A DNA stretch of 58,775 bases from Paenibacillus maysiensis (GTDB taxonomy: Bacteria > Bacillota > Bacilli > Paenibacillales > Paenibacillaceae): NCBI RefSeq assembly GCF_000520815.1, contig NZ_ASRY01000270.1, forward strand, positions 1-58,775, read 5' to 3'. A program made the translations under genes and the position numbers. Positions 25,478 to 34,581 of this stretch are shown piece by piece. The notes under the pieces were generated by a model. That model saw nothing but the letters and a program-made list of their open reading frames with translations, was not told the DNA's origin and ran no database searches. How positions within the stretch are numbered: the stretch's first letter is position 1; every line of letters begins with the position of its first letter.

Positions 25478-27202
25478 ATGCTGCTGTCGATCGCTACTCA
25501 GGCTATTTCCGCCCATACGGGCTTGGAGGAAAAGGAGATTTCGTCTTTATTGGAGGTACCGCCACAGCCGGAATGGGGAGATGTGGCGTTTCCCTGTTTT
25601 TTGCTGGCTAAAAAGTTTCGGAAGTCTCCACAGCAAATCGCACTGGAACTGGCGGAAGCAATAAATCGTGAGGAAGGACTGACTGCTTCGGCATCAGGAG
25701 CCTATGTAAATATAACACTGGGGCGTTCCGTTCATATTCCACTCATGCTGGCTGAATTGAGCCAACCCGAATTTTTCAAGCCAGATATCGGACACAGACA
25801 GCGGATAGTGATAGATATGTCTTCGCCCAATATTGCCAAACCGTTTGGTATCGGCCATCTTCGCTCTACTGTCATCGGTGCTGCATTGTACCGCATTCTC
25901 GGAGAAATGGGATATATTCCGGTTAGTGTGAATCATCTGGGGGATTGGGGAACACAGTTTGGTAAGCAAATTGCGGCTTATAAAAGATGGGGAAATGAGG
26001 AGCAGCTACAGCAGGATCCGATTGGAGAATCTCTGAAGCTGTACGTGCGTTTTCATGAGGAAGCCGAGCATGACTCATCTTTGGAGGACGAAGGTCGAGA
26101 ATGGTTCCGCCGTCTGGAGCATGGAGATGCCGAGGCTCAGCGGCTATGGGAGTTTTTTGTTGAAGTCAGCTTGCGTGAATTTGATCGTATGTACCAGCGT
26201 CTGAACATTACATTCGACCATGTGCTGGGAGAGAGCTTTTACAATGATAAAATGCAGGCGGTTGTTGTCCAATTAAGGACGAAAGGGCTGCTGGAAGAAA
26301 GTGACGGTGCACTTGTGGTGCGTCTGGAGGATGAAGGGCTGCCGCCTTGTCTTATTTTGAAAAAGGATGGGACTACCATCTATCCGACACGTGATTTGGC
26401 TACGGCGATCTACCGTCATGAGGTTATGAAAGCTGATCGGTTGCTGTACGTGGTAGGTGGAGAGCAGCAGTTGCATTTCCGTCAGGTGTTTGCGGTGCTA
26501 AAGCGTGCGGGAGAGACGTGGGCGGAGCAGTGTGAGCATGTGCCGTTTGGTCTGATGCGCTTTGCAGGTAAAAAAATGTCCACAAGACGCGGCAAGGTCG
26601 TAAAGCTGGAGGAGGTGCTGGATGAAGCAGTAGCCCGTGCTCGATCTATCATAACCCAGAAGAATCCCGATTTACAGGATCAACAGGAAATAGCCGAGGA
26701 CGTCGGCATTGGGGCGATCATTTTTGGCGACTTAAAAAATAACCGCCTGAACGAAGTGGATTTCTCACTGGAAGACGCGTTAACCTTTGAAGGTGAGACA
26801 GGCCCTTATGTACAATACACACATGCACGTATACGTAGTCTTTTGGAAAAAGCTCATGCTGGCACTGGTACGGTGGCTGGATCTAGTATAGATGTTCCCG
26901 CGGGGGAACGTCATGCACCTGATTCAACGTATACATCCGATGAAATGCTGGGGGATGCAGGTTGGGCGCTGCTTAAGCAACTGATTCGTTATCAGGGACA
27001 ACTGGTACGTGCGGCTCGGCAACTGGAACCTTCGGTTATCGCGAGGTTTGCGCTGGATACGGCGCAGGCGTTCAACCGCTTTTACGCCAAGGAACGGATT
27101 GTCGATGGTGGGCCGTGGCGCATTCAGTTGGCGGAACAAACCGCTGATATTTTGGCACATACGCTGCAACTTCTTGGTCTGAAAGCACTTTATCGGATGT
27201 AG
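25478..27202 (+). CDS. argS: Arginyl-tRNA synthetase
   Basis: A 574-residue class I synthetase. The HIGH-like motif reads SPNIAKPFGIGHLRS at about residue 113 and the KMSKS-like motif is GKKMSTRRG at about 365. The C-terminal DALR anticodon-binding domain is present (FALDTAQAFNRFYAKERI). The signature SPNIAKP...HLRST differs from the ANPTG...HVGH form of B. subtilis ArgS and resembles the type seen in streptococci, enterococci and eukaryotes. It could therefore be a second, starvation-induced ArgS. T-box control directly upstream supports regulated expression. The ATG follows AAAGGAG. Confidence 0.95.
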   Translation: MLLSIATQAISAHTGLEEKEISSLLEVPPQPEWGDVAFPCFLLAKKFRKSPQQIALELAEAINREEGLTASASGAYVNITLGRSVHIPLMLAELSQPEFFKPDIGHRQRIVIDMSSPNIAKPFGIGHLRSTVIGAALYRILGEMGYIPVSVNHLGDWGTQFGKQIAAYKRWGNEEQLQQDPIGESLKLYVRFHEEAEHDSSLEDEGREWFRRLEHGDAEAQRLWEFFVEVSLREFDRMYQRLNITFDHVLGESFYNDKMQAVVVQLRTKGLLEESDGALVVRLEDEGLPPCLILKKDGTTIYPTRDLATAIYRHEVMKADRLLYVVGGEQQLHFRQVFAVLKRAGETWAEQCEHVPFGLMRFAGKKMSTRRGKVVKLEEVLDEAVARARSIITQKNPDLQDQQEIAEDVGIGAIIFGDLKNNRLNEVDFSLEDALTFEGETGPYVQYTHARIRSLLEKAHAGTGTVAGSSIDVPAGERHAPDSTYTSDEMLGDAGWALLKQLIRYQGQLVRAARQLEPSVIARFALDTAQAFNRFYAKERIVDGGPWRIQLAEQTADILAHTLQLLGLKALYRM

Positions 27203-27406
27203 TCAAATGGTCTGAGGAAGAATGCCCGCAAAGTGAGTATCCTTAGAATGTATCCTAGGACGTGAGCAGAAAAGAGTTAAACGGGTTACACTAACTGTAA
27301 GTATCGTAAGCTTTTTTACAATCAATTTTTGAGTATCTGAAACATTTGTTGATAGTATTGCGTCGATAAGTATAGAAGAAACATAGTAAATATGGAGGTG
27401 TATCTC

Positions 27407-28375
27407 ATGAAAAAAAACAAAAGCGTGACAGCAGCTTTGCTCGTGATCTGTTCGTTGGCAGTGGCTACGTCAGCTTCTGCTTTTCGTGATATAAAAGGAA
27501 CCGAGCAGGAGAAGATTGTAAGTTCGCTTCAGAACAGAGGGATTATTCAGGGCATTACCAAGGATAAGTTTGCGCCTGATCAATCACTTACGTATGCACA
27601 AGGGGTGCATTTGGTCGTTAATGCGATGGATCTTCAGGTTATGCCGGATTTCACGACGGGTTCCTTCGCAAATATTCCGTCTTCGGCATGGTATGCCAAG
27701 TCTTACCGGATTGCGGCTCAACACCAAATTCCTTTGTCACCGGATATTGATCCAAGCACTCAGATGACAAGAGAACAATTCGCGAATATACTGTACAAAG
27801 CGGTTAGTGCAACCGGAGAATATCCAACAGTCCGCATGTACATTAATGTGGCGGATGGCAAGAAGCTGGACCAAGATTCAAGCGAAGCGGTTCAGTTCCT
27901 GCTGTTGACCAAAATTGCAAAATTAGATGAAAAGAGCAACTTTAATCCGGAACGTAAGGTAACCCGAATGGAGGCAGCAGAGATGGTCTATAATGCATCC
28001 GAATTTGTGCAAAATCATAAACCGATTGAATCTACTCCAGAAAATCCGGCTGAGCCTTCAGATCCGGGCCAGCAAAATGGTATTAGTATGAGCGTAGAGA
28101 AGGTGAATGACCAACAGAATAAGGTAACATTAACCCGGTTCCAGGCACCCAATCCCGGTTACGGTATTGAAGTGGATCATATCGACTATGTAGATGACGC
28201 CAATGCAGTGATTTACTACAAGTTGACAAGTCCAAAGCCGGGGGAAATGAATATCCAGGTCATTACGGATACCCACACCAGTACCCTGGTGGACAGCAAG
28301 TATAAAGTTACGATTAAGGCAGTAGAGGGAACCGTTTTTCCTTCTACAGGATCAGGCACCTCGGTAGCCCAATAA
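27407..28375 (+). CDS. Secreted S-layer homology (SLH) domain protein with PrcB-like C-terminus
   Basis: A 322-residue exported protein. The signal peptide (MKKNKSVTAALLVICSLAV...SASA) is followed by SLH-type repeats (FRDIKGTEQEKIVSSLQNRGIIQGITKDKFAPDQSLTYAQG; a second and third repeat to about residue 200). These bind secondary wall polymer. A Pro-rich linker leads to a C-terminal domain with NPGYGIEVDHIDY and YYKLTSPKPGE, similar to PrcB_C protease-complex domains; that part is tentative. The ATG at 27407 has GGAGGTG 8 nt upstream; the ATG at 27392 overlaps the SD. It is likely a wall-attached protein of unknown role. Confidence 0.86.
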   Translation: MKKNKSVTAALLVICSLAVATSASAFRDIKGTEQEKIVSSLQNRGIIQGITKDKFAPDQSLTYAQGVHLVVNAMDLQVMPDFTTGSFANIPSSAWYAKSYRIAAQHQIPLSPDIDPSTQMTREQFANILYKAVSATGEYPTVRMYINVADGKKLDQDSSEAVQFLLLTKIAKLDEKSNFNPERKVTRMEAAEMVYNASEFVQNHKPIESTPENPAEPSDPGQQNGISMSVEKVNDQQNKVTLTRFQAPNPGYGIEVDHIDYVDDANAVIYYKLTSPKPGEMNIQVITDTHTSTLVDSKYKVTIKAVEGTVFPSTGSGTSVAQ

Positions 28376-28415
28376 TACTTGTAGCCTACACACAAAACAT
28401 ATATTTAGATAAAGC

Positions 28416-28462
28416 AAAACAGCAAGCCTCCATTGTATTTATCCGGAGACTTGCTGTTTTTT
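28416..28462. terminator. Bidirectional terminator between the SLH gene and bmrD
   Basis: AAAACAGCAAG (28416-28426) pairs with CTTGCTGTTTT (28450-28460), with an inner CTCC / GGAG stem and A/T runs on both sides. It serves the convergent genes. Confidence 0.88.
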
Positions 28463-28484
28463 ATGCATGCTTTGTGGGCTTGCT

Positions 28485-30677
28485 TTATGCGCTTCCTCCA
28501 GCCAAGCCAGGTCCGTTTTGACCTGAGCCCGGTTTCTGCAAGGAGCGGGTACCTGCTCGGGTATCGGCTTTTCCAGAAGTCGCAGCTCCTGCTGCTACAG
28601 CAGTTTGCTCTGCAAGCAAAGCTTCCTGTTCCGACGATGCAGTAGAGAATGCATTTGTACCTGTTGCCGTTGTTCCTGACTGGAGCTGATACATCTGGAA
28701 GTAGCGACCGCCCTGAGCCATGAGTTCGTCATGGTTACCGCGTTCGACAATCTCACCCCGATGCAGCACCAGAATTTGGTCCGCACTGCGGATAGTCGAC
28801 AGACGGTGAGCAATGATAAAGGTAGTACGCCCTTTTTTGAGCACCTCCAGCGCAGATTGGATAAGCGCCTCGGTTTCAGTGTCAATATTGGCAGTAGCTT
28901 CATCGAGAATCAGAATCGCCGGATCAAAGGCCAACGCGCGGGCGAAGGAAATGAGCTGACGCTGCCCGGCTGATAAAGTACTTCCTTTTTCGATCACTGG
29001 CTCGTCAAAGCCTTGTGGCAAGTGGGCCAGCAGTTTGTCAGCCCCAACATCACACAGTGCTTTGTTCACCTGTTCTCTGGTAATCCGGCTATCTCCCAGA
29101 CTGACATTGGAGGCTACTGTACCTGTAAACAAATATGGATCTTGAAGAACGATTCCCATATGATGGCGTAGCCACTGCTTCGGTATGTCCTTGACAGAGG
29201 TTCCGTCAATGGTGATCGTTCCTTTTTGCGGATCATAAAACCGGAACAGCAGGTTAATAATCGAGCTTTTTCCCGATCCGGTATGTCCGACGAGTGCAAC
29301 CGTTTGGCCGGGATGTGCTGTAAAGGAAATATGCTTAAGGACATCATCCTTTTTGTAGGCAAAGGTTACGTCGTCGAACTCCACCAGACCTTTGTAACGC
29401 GGCATCGTGCCGTCTGTTACCTGTTCTCCGGTTTCATCCATCAGTTCAAATACCCGTCCCGAGGATACGATTGAAGTATCCAGCACCGCAAGCTGGTTGA
29501 CCATACCAGTCATCGGTTGGAAGAGTCGTCCCAATACATCGACGAAGGCGTATAGTACGCCTAGTGATACAGCACTGCCTGTCGTGCCAAGCGCCTCGGC
29601 TCCGAAATACCACAACACGACGGCAAAGGCAAGATTTCTCAGCACATTGACCAGATTGTGTGAAGTGAAGGCGTTCAAATTCAGCATTTTATTCTGATGC
29701 TTCATATAATCATCGTTCAGTTCTTCAAACTCATGTTGCGTTTGTTTCTGGTGCCGGAACACGCGAATAATGGACATCCCTTGAATAGATTCGTTGATAA
29801 TTGCATTAATCTCACTGAGTCGGGACCGAATGATCGTATTAAAGCGGGTGGCGACTTTGCGGTACAGTACAATCCACAAGATCAGCAGCGGTACAATGAA
29901 CAGAGAGATCAGACCCAGTCTGAAGTCCAGCAAAAAGAGTGCGACATATACACCGGCCATCGTCACAATACCTGAAGTGAAGTTCGACAGTACGGCCACG
30001 AATAAATCTTTTACCGCTTCTGTGTCATTCGTAACACGGGATACGACCTTGCCTGCGGGCAGATTGTCAAAAAAGTAAACTGGCAACCGTTGAATATGTG
30101 CGTAGAGGTCAAGCCGAAGCTTTTGAATAACCTTGTTGGCCGAGGATTGCAGCCAGTAGGTTTTACCAAATTCAGCAAAAATCGAAATGACCAGAAAGAA
30201 GCAATACCAGCCAATCAGTTGAAAGATACCGGGCATTTCCGGCTTGTAAAAGCTATACAGCTCATCGGCTGTCAAAGCCTTGGCATCATAGCGAAAGGTG
30301 TCGGAGCCGCGCGTCACCGTCAGCGTGCCGTTCGTAAAGGAACGGTTACCGTCAGCTACCTGCACCGAGCCATCAATAAATACGAAGGATTTTCCAACTT
30401 GTAAAATCCTTGCTTCACGCCCTTTGGGCTCCCCGGCCTCAAAGCGGTCTTCACGCTTAAAATGGGTCCCGGCATAAATTACGGTGCCGTCCACGCTAGT
30501 TGTCTCGTAAAATGGTTTTTCAATAGCGAGCATATGGTCGTCGATCATCGTTTTGGCAATGAAGGGTCCGGCCAGCTCAGCGGCTACCCCGATAGCCAAC
30601 GCGATGAGTGCGGCGATAAAGCCTGCTTTGCTCGTCAGGGCATACTGGAATAGCCTTTTGCCGATATTGAGTTTCAT
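28485..30677 (-). CDS. bmrD: ABC multidrug exporter subunit, catalytically complete half (BmrD/YheH-like)
   Basis: A 730-residue ABC half-exporter: an N-terminal six-helix TMD with an extra extracellular domain between the first helices (about 40-150), then an NBD with Walker A GHTGSGKSS, signature STLSAGQRQ, Walker B ILILDEAT and the H-loop AHRLS. The Walker B Glu is present, so this half has the consensus-competent residues. A C-terminal tail of about 60 residues rich in Ala/Gly/Thr follows the NBD and is not typical. The ATG at 30677 follows AGGAGG and overlaps the stop of bmrC (TAATG), so the two are coupled. The pair resembles B. subtilis BmrCD, a heterodimeric drug exporter. Confidence 0.92.
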   Translation of the reverse strand: MKLNIGKRLFQYALTSKAGFIAALIALAIGVAAELAGPFIAKTMIDDHMLAIEKPFYETTSVDGTVIYAGTHFKREDRFEAGEPKGREARILQVGKSFVFIDGSVQVADGNRSFTNGTLTVTRGSDTFRYDAKALTADELYSFYKPEMPGIFQLIGWYCFFLVISIFAEFGKTYWLQSSANKVIQKLRLDLYAHIQRLPVYFFDNLPAGKVVSRVTNDTEAVKDLFVAVLSNFTSGIVTMAGVYVALFLLDFRLGLISLFIVPLLILWIVLYRKVATRFNTIIRSRLSEINAIINESIQGMSIIRVFRHQKQTQHEFEELNDDYMKHQNKMLNLNAFTSHNLVNVLRNLAFAVVLWYFGAEALGTTGSAVSLGVLYAFVDVLGRLFQPMTGMVNQLAVLDTSIVSSGRVFELMDETGEQVTDGTMPRYKGLVEFDDVTFAYKKDDVLKHISFTAHPGQTVALVGHTGSGKSSIINLLFRFYDPQKGTITIDGTSVKDIPKQWLRHHMGIVLQDPYLFTGTVASNVSLGDSRITREQVNKALCDVGADKLLAHLPQGFDEPVIEKGSTLSAGQRQLISFARALAFDPAILILDEATANIDTETEALIQSALEVLKKGRTTFIIAHRLSTIRSADQILVLHRGEIVERGNHDELMAQGGRYFQMYQLQSGTTATGTNAFSTASSEQEALLAEQTAVAAGAATSGKADTRAGTRSLQKPGSGQNGPGLAGGSA

Positions 30678-32434
30678 TAGGATACCTCCTCTGAGGTCAG
30701 AACAGATTCCACTTGCTGCCGTTCATACTGTTGACGGTACCATCCGTCCGTCTGAAGCAGCTCGTTGTGGGTTCCTTCCTCAATAATGCGTCCTTGCTCC
30801 AGCACGACGATCCGGTCTGCATGTTCTACAGCCGAGAGACGGTGAGTGGAGATCAGAGTTGTTTTACCCGAGCGTTTACGTCGAATATTATCAATGATAC
30901 GTGCTTCTGTTCGAGCATCAACCGCGGACAGTGCATCGTCTAGCACCAGAATATCCGGATCGCCGATAAAGGCGCGTGCCAGCGAAACACGTTGCTTCTG
31001 GCCGCCGGACAGGGCAATGCCTTTTTCTCCGACAAGTGTATCTAGTCCATCGGACAAGGTGCCTAAATCCTGATCGAAGGCTGCGGTACGGATCGCTTCC
31101 ATGATGTCTTCATCATCTGCACGCGGTTTACCGAACTGAATGTTCTCACGCACTGATTTGGAAAACAGAATTTGCTCCTGTGGCACGTAGCCGATCCAGC
31201 TGTGCAGTTGTTCAACTGCAATGTCCTCCAGCCGAGTGCCAGAGATTAAAATGTCACCGCTACCCGTCGGGTATTCATGCAGTAGCTGTTTGAGCAAGGT
31301 GGACTTCCCGCTGCCCGTTCGGCCGACGACACCCAGCGTTTCCCCTCGTTTCAGCTCCAAATTCACATGTAACAGATTGTCAACAGATGAGGTTGGATAG
31401 CGGAAGGTAACATCTTTCATCGTAATGGACTCGGGGTGGTTAACCGTTACAGGCTGAGCTGCATCTTGTACGTCCGGCTCCACATGGAGAATTTCGTTCA
31501 CCCGATCGAGGGAAGCGCTACCGCGCTGCATAATGTTGATCAGTTCGCCAATGGCAAACATCGGCCAAATCATCATCCCCAGATACATGTTAAAGGATAC
31601 CAGTTCACCCAGCGTGATATCGTTATGAAATACCAGATAAATACCATAGCCAAGTCCGATCACATAGCTAAGCCCTACGCATAAGCGGATCGTCGGTTCG
31701 AAGAGAGCGTCCATTCGGGCGACCGCCAGATTTTTGCGAAATACGTCATCGGTAATATCGGCGAACCGTTTTTCATCCATTCGTTCCTGTACATAGGCGC
31801 GAATGACCCGGATACCTGCCACGGATTCCAGCACTTGGTCGTTCATATCGCCAAATGCATCCTGTGCCAGCGTGTAACGCTCGTGAACGGCTTTACCGTA
31901 AATGCTCATTGCCAGCGCGATAAAAGGAAGGGGCAGAACCGCCGCCAGCGTCAGCTTCCAGCTAATCAGGGTGCCCATGGCGACCAGCACGACGCTCAGG
32001 TAAACTGTAGAGTCAGTTAGCGTCAGCATGCCAAAGCCCGCAGTACTTGCCACGGAACGAAGGTCGTTCGTAGCACGAGCCATCAGGTCACCAGTACGAT
32101 TGCGTTCAAAAAATGGAGGTGTCATCCGCAGCAGATGGTTCATAAAGCGTGTGCGCAACAGGCGCTCCACCAGATTGGCACCCCCAAACAGCTTGTGCAT
32201 CCATATGTACGTAATGTAGTAGATGACGGCAAGAATGCCCAAAATGTAAAAAATATAACGCCAGAGCGAGGACCATGAAATTGAACCGCGTACGATCTCA
32301 TCAATAGCGCTGCCTAGCAGCCGAGGCGGAGCCAGCTCCAGCACGCCAACGGCTATCAGCATAAACAGCCCAATCGAGTACCGGCTTCGTTCTCTTTTAA
32401 AAAACCAGCTTAAATTTTTGAGTACCGAAAACAA
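30677..32434 (-). CDS. bmrC: ABC multidrug exporter subunit with degenerate site (BmrC/YheI-like)
   Basis: A 585-residue half-exporter when read from TTG 32434, giving MFSVLKNLSWFFK, the B. subtilis BmrC N-terminus and length. The ATG at 32446 abuts its SD (AAAGG) and is less likely. It has a TMD of six helices, then an NBD with Walker A GRTGSGKST, signature ALSGGQKQR and Walker B ILVLDDALSAVD. The catalytic Glu is replaced by Asp, the hallmark of the degenerate half of heterodimeric exporters. Upstream lie a leader peptide gene and an attenuator, as in the B. subtilis bmrBCD operon, where ribosome-acting drugs induce expression. Confidence 0.9.
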   Translation of the reverse strand: MFSVLKNLSWFFKRERSRYSIGLFMLIAVGVLELAPPRLLGSAIDEIVRGSISWSSLWRYIFYILGILAVIYYITYIWMHKLFGGANLVERLLRTRFMNHLLRMTPPFFERNRTGDLMARATNDLRSVASTAGFGMLTLTDSTVYLSVVLVAMGTLISWKLTLAAVLPLPFIALAMSIYGKAVHERYTLAQDAFGDMNDQVLESVAGIRVIRAYVQERMDEKRFADITDDVFRKNLAVARMDALFEPTIRLCVGLSYVIGLGYGIYLVFHNDITLGELVSFNMYLGMMIWPMFAIGELINIMQRGSASLDRVNEILHVEPDVQDAAQPVTVNHPESITMKDVTFRYPTSSVDNLLHVNLELKRGETLGVVGRTGSGKSTLLKQLLHEYPTGSGDILISGTRLEDIAVEQLHSWIGYVPQEQILFSKSVRENIQFGKPRADDEDIMEAIRTAAFDQDLGTLSDGLDTLVGEKGIALSGGQKQRVSLARAFIGDPDILVLDDALSAVDARTEARIIDNIRRKRSGKTTLISTHRLSAVEHADRIVVLEQGRIIEEGTHNELLQTDGWYRQQYERQQVESVLTSEEVS

Positions 32435-32538
32435 GAGGAATCCCATCCTTTCATGAAAAGCTCATGCGAGAGTTGTTGTACCATTTTGAATAAACAATAA
32501 CGGCTTGCTACCACTAGCTTCAATCCGGTAACAGGCGC

Positions 32539-32572
32539 AAAAAAGGCATACCGTCCGCAGACGATATGCCTT
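32539..32572 (-). terminator. Attenuator hairpin in the bmrCD leader
   Basis: On the minus strand AAGGCATATCGTC, loop TGCG, GACGGTATGCCTT (13 bp, one wobble), then a T run. It lies between the leader peptide and bmrC, about 100 nt before bmrC. An upstream GATAT could pair with ATATC inside the stem and act as part of an antiterminator. Confidence 0.85.
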
Positions 32573-32654
32573 AAATCTCAATATCATATGGCGCGCAGGT
32601 ATTTTCAGCACACTCACCACTGAAAAACTGCTCAAACGCAGGCAGCCACTCGTA

Positions 32655-32768
32655 TTAAACCATACAACGTGAATGGCCCAATTCCGAAGGATGCGTCAGG
32701 GGAGATGCTCCGGTATGAAGTTGTTGTGTTTGTAGAGTTGGGTAAAAGGCGAGATGAATGTTTAGCAC
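32655..32768 (-). CDS. Leader peptide of the bmrCD operon (BmrB-like), 37 residues
   Basis: A GTG start at 32768 (minus) with AAAGGAG 8 nt upstream, 37 codons, TAA at 32655-32657. The peptide begins MLNIHLAFYPTLQTQQ and ends HSRCMV. It sits between a TTGACA promoter and an intrinsic terminator that precedes the exporter genes. This is the arrangement of the B. subtilis bmrB leader, where ribosome stalling on the leader relieves termination. The sequence is not one I recognise, so BmrB-like refers to position and role, not proven homology. Confidence 0.75.
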   Translation of the reverse strand: MLNIHLAFYPTLQTQQLHTGASPLTHPSELGHSRCMV

Positions 32769-32864
32769 CGGTAACACTCCTTTCTTCTTCGAATTGGATT
32801 CATTCTGACCATGAGTAATCGTTCAAATTGGTAATTAATTTCAAAATGGATCTCGTATGCTTGA

Positions 32865-32894
32865 ATCTTAACACCGTCTTTTGCGAATTGTCAA
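32865..32894 (-). promoter_or_regulatory. Promoter of the bmr leader transcript
   Basis: On the minus strand TTGACA (32894-32889), 18 bp, TAAGAT (32870-32865). The start would lie about 80 nt before the leader RBS. Confidence 0.7.
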
Positions 32895-33024
32895 ACCTTT
32901 TTCAAAAAAATGTATATCGCTCGCTGGATATTTTTACTTGAGTAAGGGGCGGTTGGTGGCCATTCTAAAGAATACTATGATATAGTTAACAGGACGTAAT
33001 TGTACAAGGAGATGAGCATAACGC

Positions 33025-33327
33025 ATGAGCATACAGGTAACTGAACCAGCGGCACAGTGGTACATCAAGGAGCTTGGTCTGAACCGTGGAGATACCATCC
33101 GTTTTTTTGCCCGCTATAGTTCTGGCGGTGGGTTACATCCAGGCTTCTCTCTGGGAATTGCCGTAGAGCCTCCGCAGCACCCCGTACTACAACATGAAGC
33201 GGCTGGCATTACGTTTTATATGGAGGACCAGGATTACTGGTACTTGAAGGGTCATCATCTGGAAGTAAAGTATCTGGAGGAACATGACGACATTATTTAC
33301 ACGTATGCCGAGGAAGAGCAGTCTTAA
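33025..33327 (+). CDS. HesB/YneR-type iron-sulfur-like protein
   Basis: A 100-residue HesB/IscA-fold protein (VTEPAAQWYIKELGLNRGDTIRFFARYSSGGG...PGFSLGIAVEPP). The conserved IscA cysteines are absent, as in the YneR/HesB-like subgroup, so Fe-S delivery is doubtful. The ATG follows AAGGAG at about 14 nt, or GAGATGAGC closer in. Single gene with its own terminator. Function unknown. Confidence 0.85.
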   Translation: MSIQVTEPAAQWYIKELGLNRGDTIRFFARYSSGGGLHPGFSLGIAVEPPQHPVLQHEAAGITFYMEDQDYWYLKGHHLEVKYLEEHDDIIYTYAEEEQS

Positions 33328-33380
33328 TGCTCTAACGTTAGAAATAGCTTGCAGGTTAACCGTTTGGAGACATGAAAAAG

Positions 33381-33434
33381 CGGCGGAGTATCGCATTACA
33401 GGGGATTAACCTGTGTGTGATACTCCGCCGTTTT
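33381..33434. terminator. Bidirectional terminator between the HesB-like gene and the gene at 33463
   Basis: CGGCGGAGTATC (33381-33392) pairs with GATACTCCGCCG (33419-33430), flanked by AAAAAG and TTTTG. Confidence 0.88.
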
Positions 33435-33462
33435 GTTGTCCTTGGGACGCGTGTGCTGCATG

Positions 33463-33975
33463 TTAAGGGTTGTTAAGCATCGGACCATCCACCGCAAAAT
33501 CAAAATCATCAATATCGTACACATGTACAGGTACGGAAGCTTCAATAATGCGATGAATCCAGTCCAGTTGATCTGTCAAAATGGGTAATTCTTCACGTTG
33601 GGCTGTTAGCACCAGTTCGGTCTCGATTGGATCAAAATATTCTCCGTAATGCGCAGTGTCGACGGCATTAATGACGATCAGTGAGGTGTTAGCGTCGAAC
33701 AGGATGGGCAAGCTTTTGGCCCAGGGCATCTGAAGCGCGCGCCGGATTTTTTTCTGATTCAAAGGTTCCTCAAAATAGCTGATCAGTTCGCTTACCTTTC
33801 GCTTCACATGCTGATCGTCCGCAGGATTATCCATGAGCGGCTCTGTGCTATCCTGAAATTCGTATAGCTCCAGCAGCGACGTGTAAGGTACTATATATTC
33901 CACAGGGGCGGGAGTTGTAAGCAGTTGGCCATATATGGCAACCATTACAGCTTCCGTTACAAATTTTCGGGACAT
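33463..33975 (-). CDS. Conserved hypothetical protein, 170 residues
   Basis: A 170-residue acidic soluble protein (MSRKFVTEAVMVAIYGQLL, VEYIVPYTSLLELYEFQDS, RRALQMPWAKSLPILFDANTSLIVINA, VYDIDDFDFAVDGPML). The start ATG at 33975 has GGAGGCTTG upstream on the minus strand. I do not recognise a domain. The N-terminal half looks helical and the centre has alternating hydrophobic strands. Convergent with the HesB-like gene and sharing its terminator. No operon partner is evident. Confidence 0.75.
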   Translation of the reverse strand: MSRKFVTEAVMVAIYGQLLTTPAPVEYIVPYTSLLELYEFQDSTEPLMDNPADDQHVKRKVSELISYFEEPLNQKKIRRALQMPWAKSLPILFDANTSLIVINAVDTAHYGEYFDPIETELVLTAQREELPILTDQLDWIHRIIEASVPVHVYDIDDFDFAVDGPMLNNP

Positions 33976-34115
33976 CGGTCAAGCCTCCTGCATTTACCAA
34001 ATTATGCGATAAGAGTATAACACAAAGCGAGACTGAATTCAGTCCGTCATGCAGATTGCTCAGGTTTTTTATGGACAGCATCTTCCAACGACAGACGAAG
34101 GATAAGCGAGGAAGT

Positions 34116-34559
34116 CTAGGTGCGTCCGATTAACAGTGACAGCAGCCCGGCGGCGATGAGCGGCCCTACAGGAACACCTTTGAAGAAGGCGACACCAATC
34201 ACGGTTCCGATAAGCAAACCCGTCACAATGATGGGCTGTCCGGACATCAGAGTTACTCCGCGGCCGCCAAGGTAGGCTACCAGGATGCCAATAGCAATAG
34301 CGAGCAGCGACTTCCAGTGAAGGAAGGACTCTATCACCTGGCTAATGCTGATTTTACCGCTGGCCAGAGGGGTCATCACACCAATGGTCAGAATGATGAT
34401 CCCGATCGTCAATCCATACTTTTCAAGCCAGGGGAAAGCAGTATGAAAATGGGTTACCCGAAGTAGCAGTAGTACGACCATGGCAATGGTGATGGTGGAG
34501 TTGCCGCTGACAATTCCAAGACCAGTCAGTACCAGCAGGATGAGTGAACTGTAATCCAT
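34116..34559 (-). CDS. DUF441 family membrane protein
   Basis: A 147-residue membrane protein with four to five helices and the DUF441 pattern ([72 protein letters not shown]). Family members such as B. subtilis YtwI have no established function. It lies 22 bp downstream of ypdA on the minus strand and is probably co-transcribed with it. Confidence 0.9.
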   Translation of the reverse strand: MDYSSLILLVLTGLGIVSGNSTITIAMVVLLLLRVTHFHTAFPWLEKYGLTIGIIILTIGVMTPLASGKISISQVIESFLHWKSLLAIAIGILVAYLGGRGVTLMSGQPIIVTGLLIGTVIGVAFFKGVPVGPLIAAGLLSLLIGRT

Positions 34560-34581
34560 ATCTGTGTTCTCCTTAGTTCAT

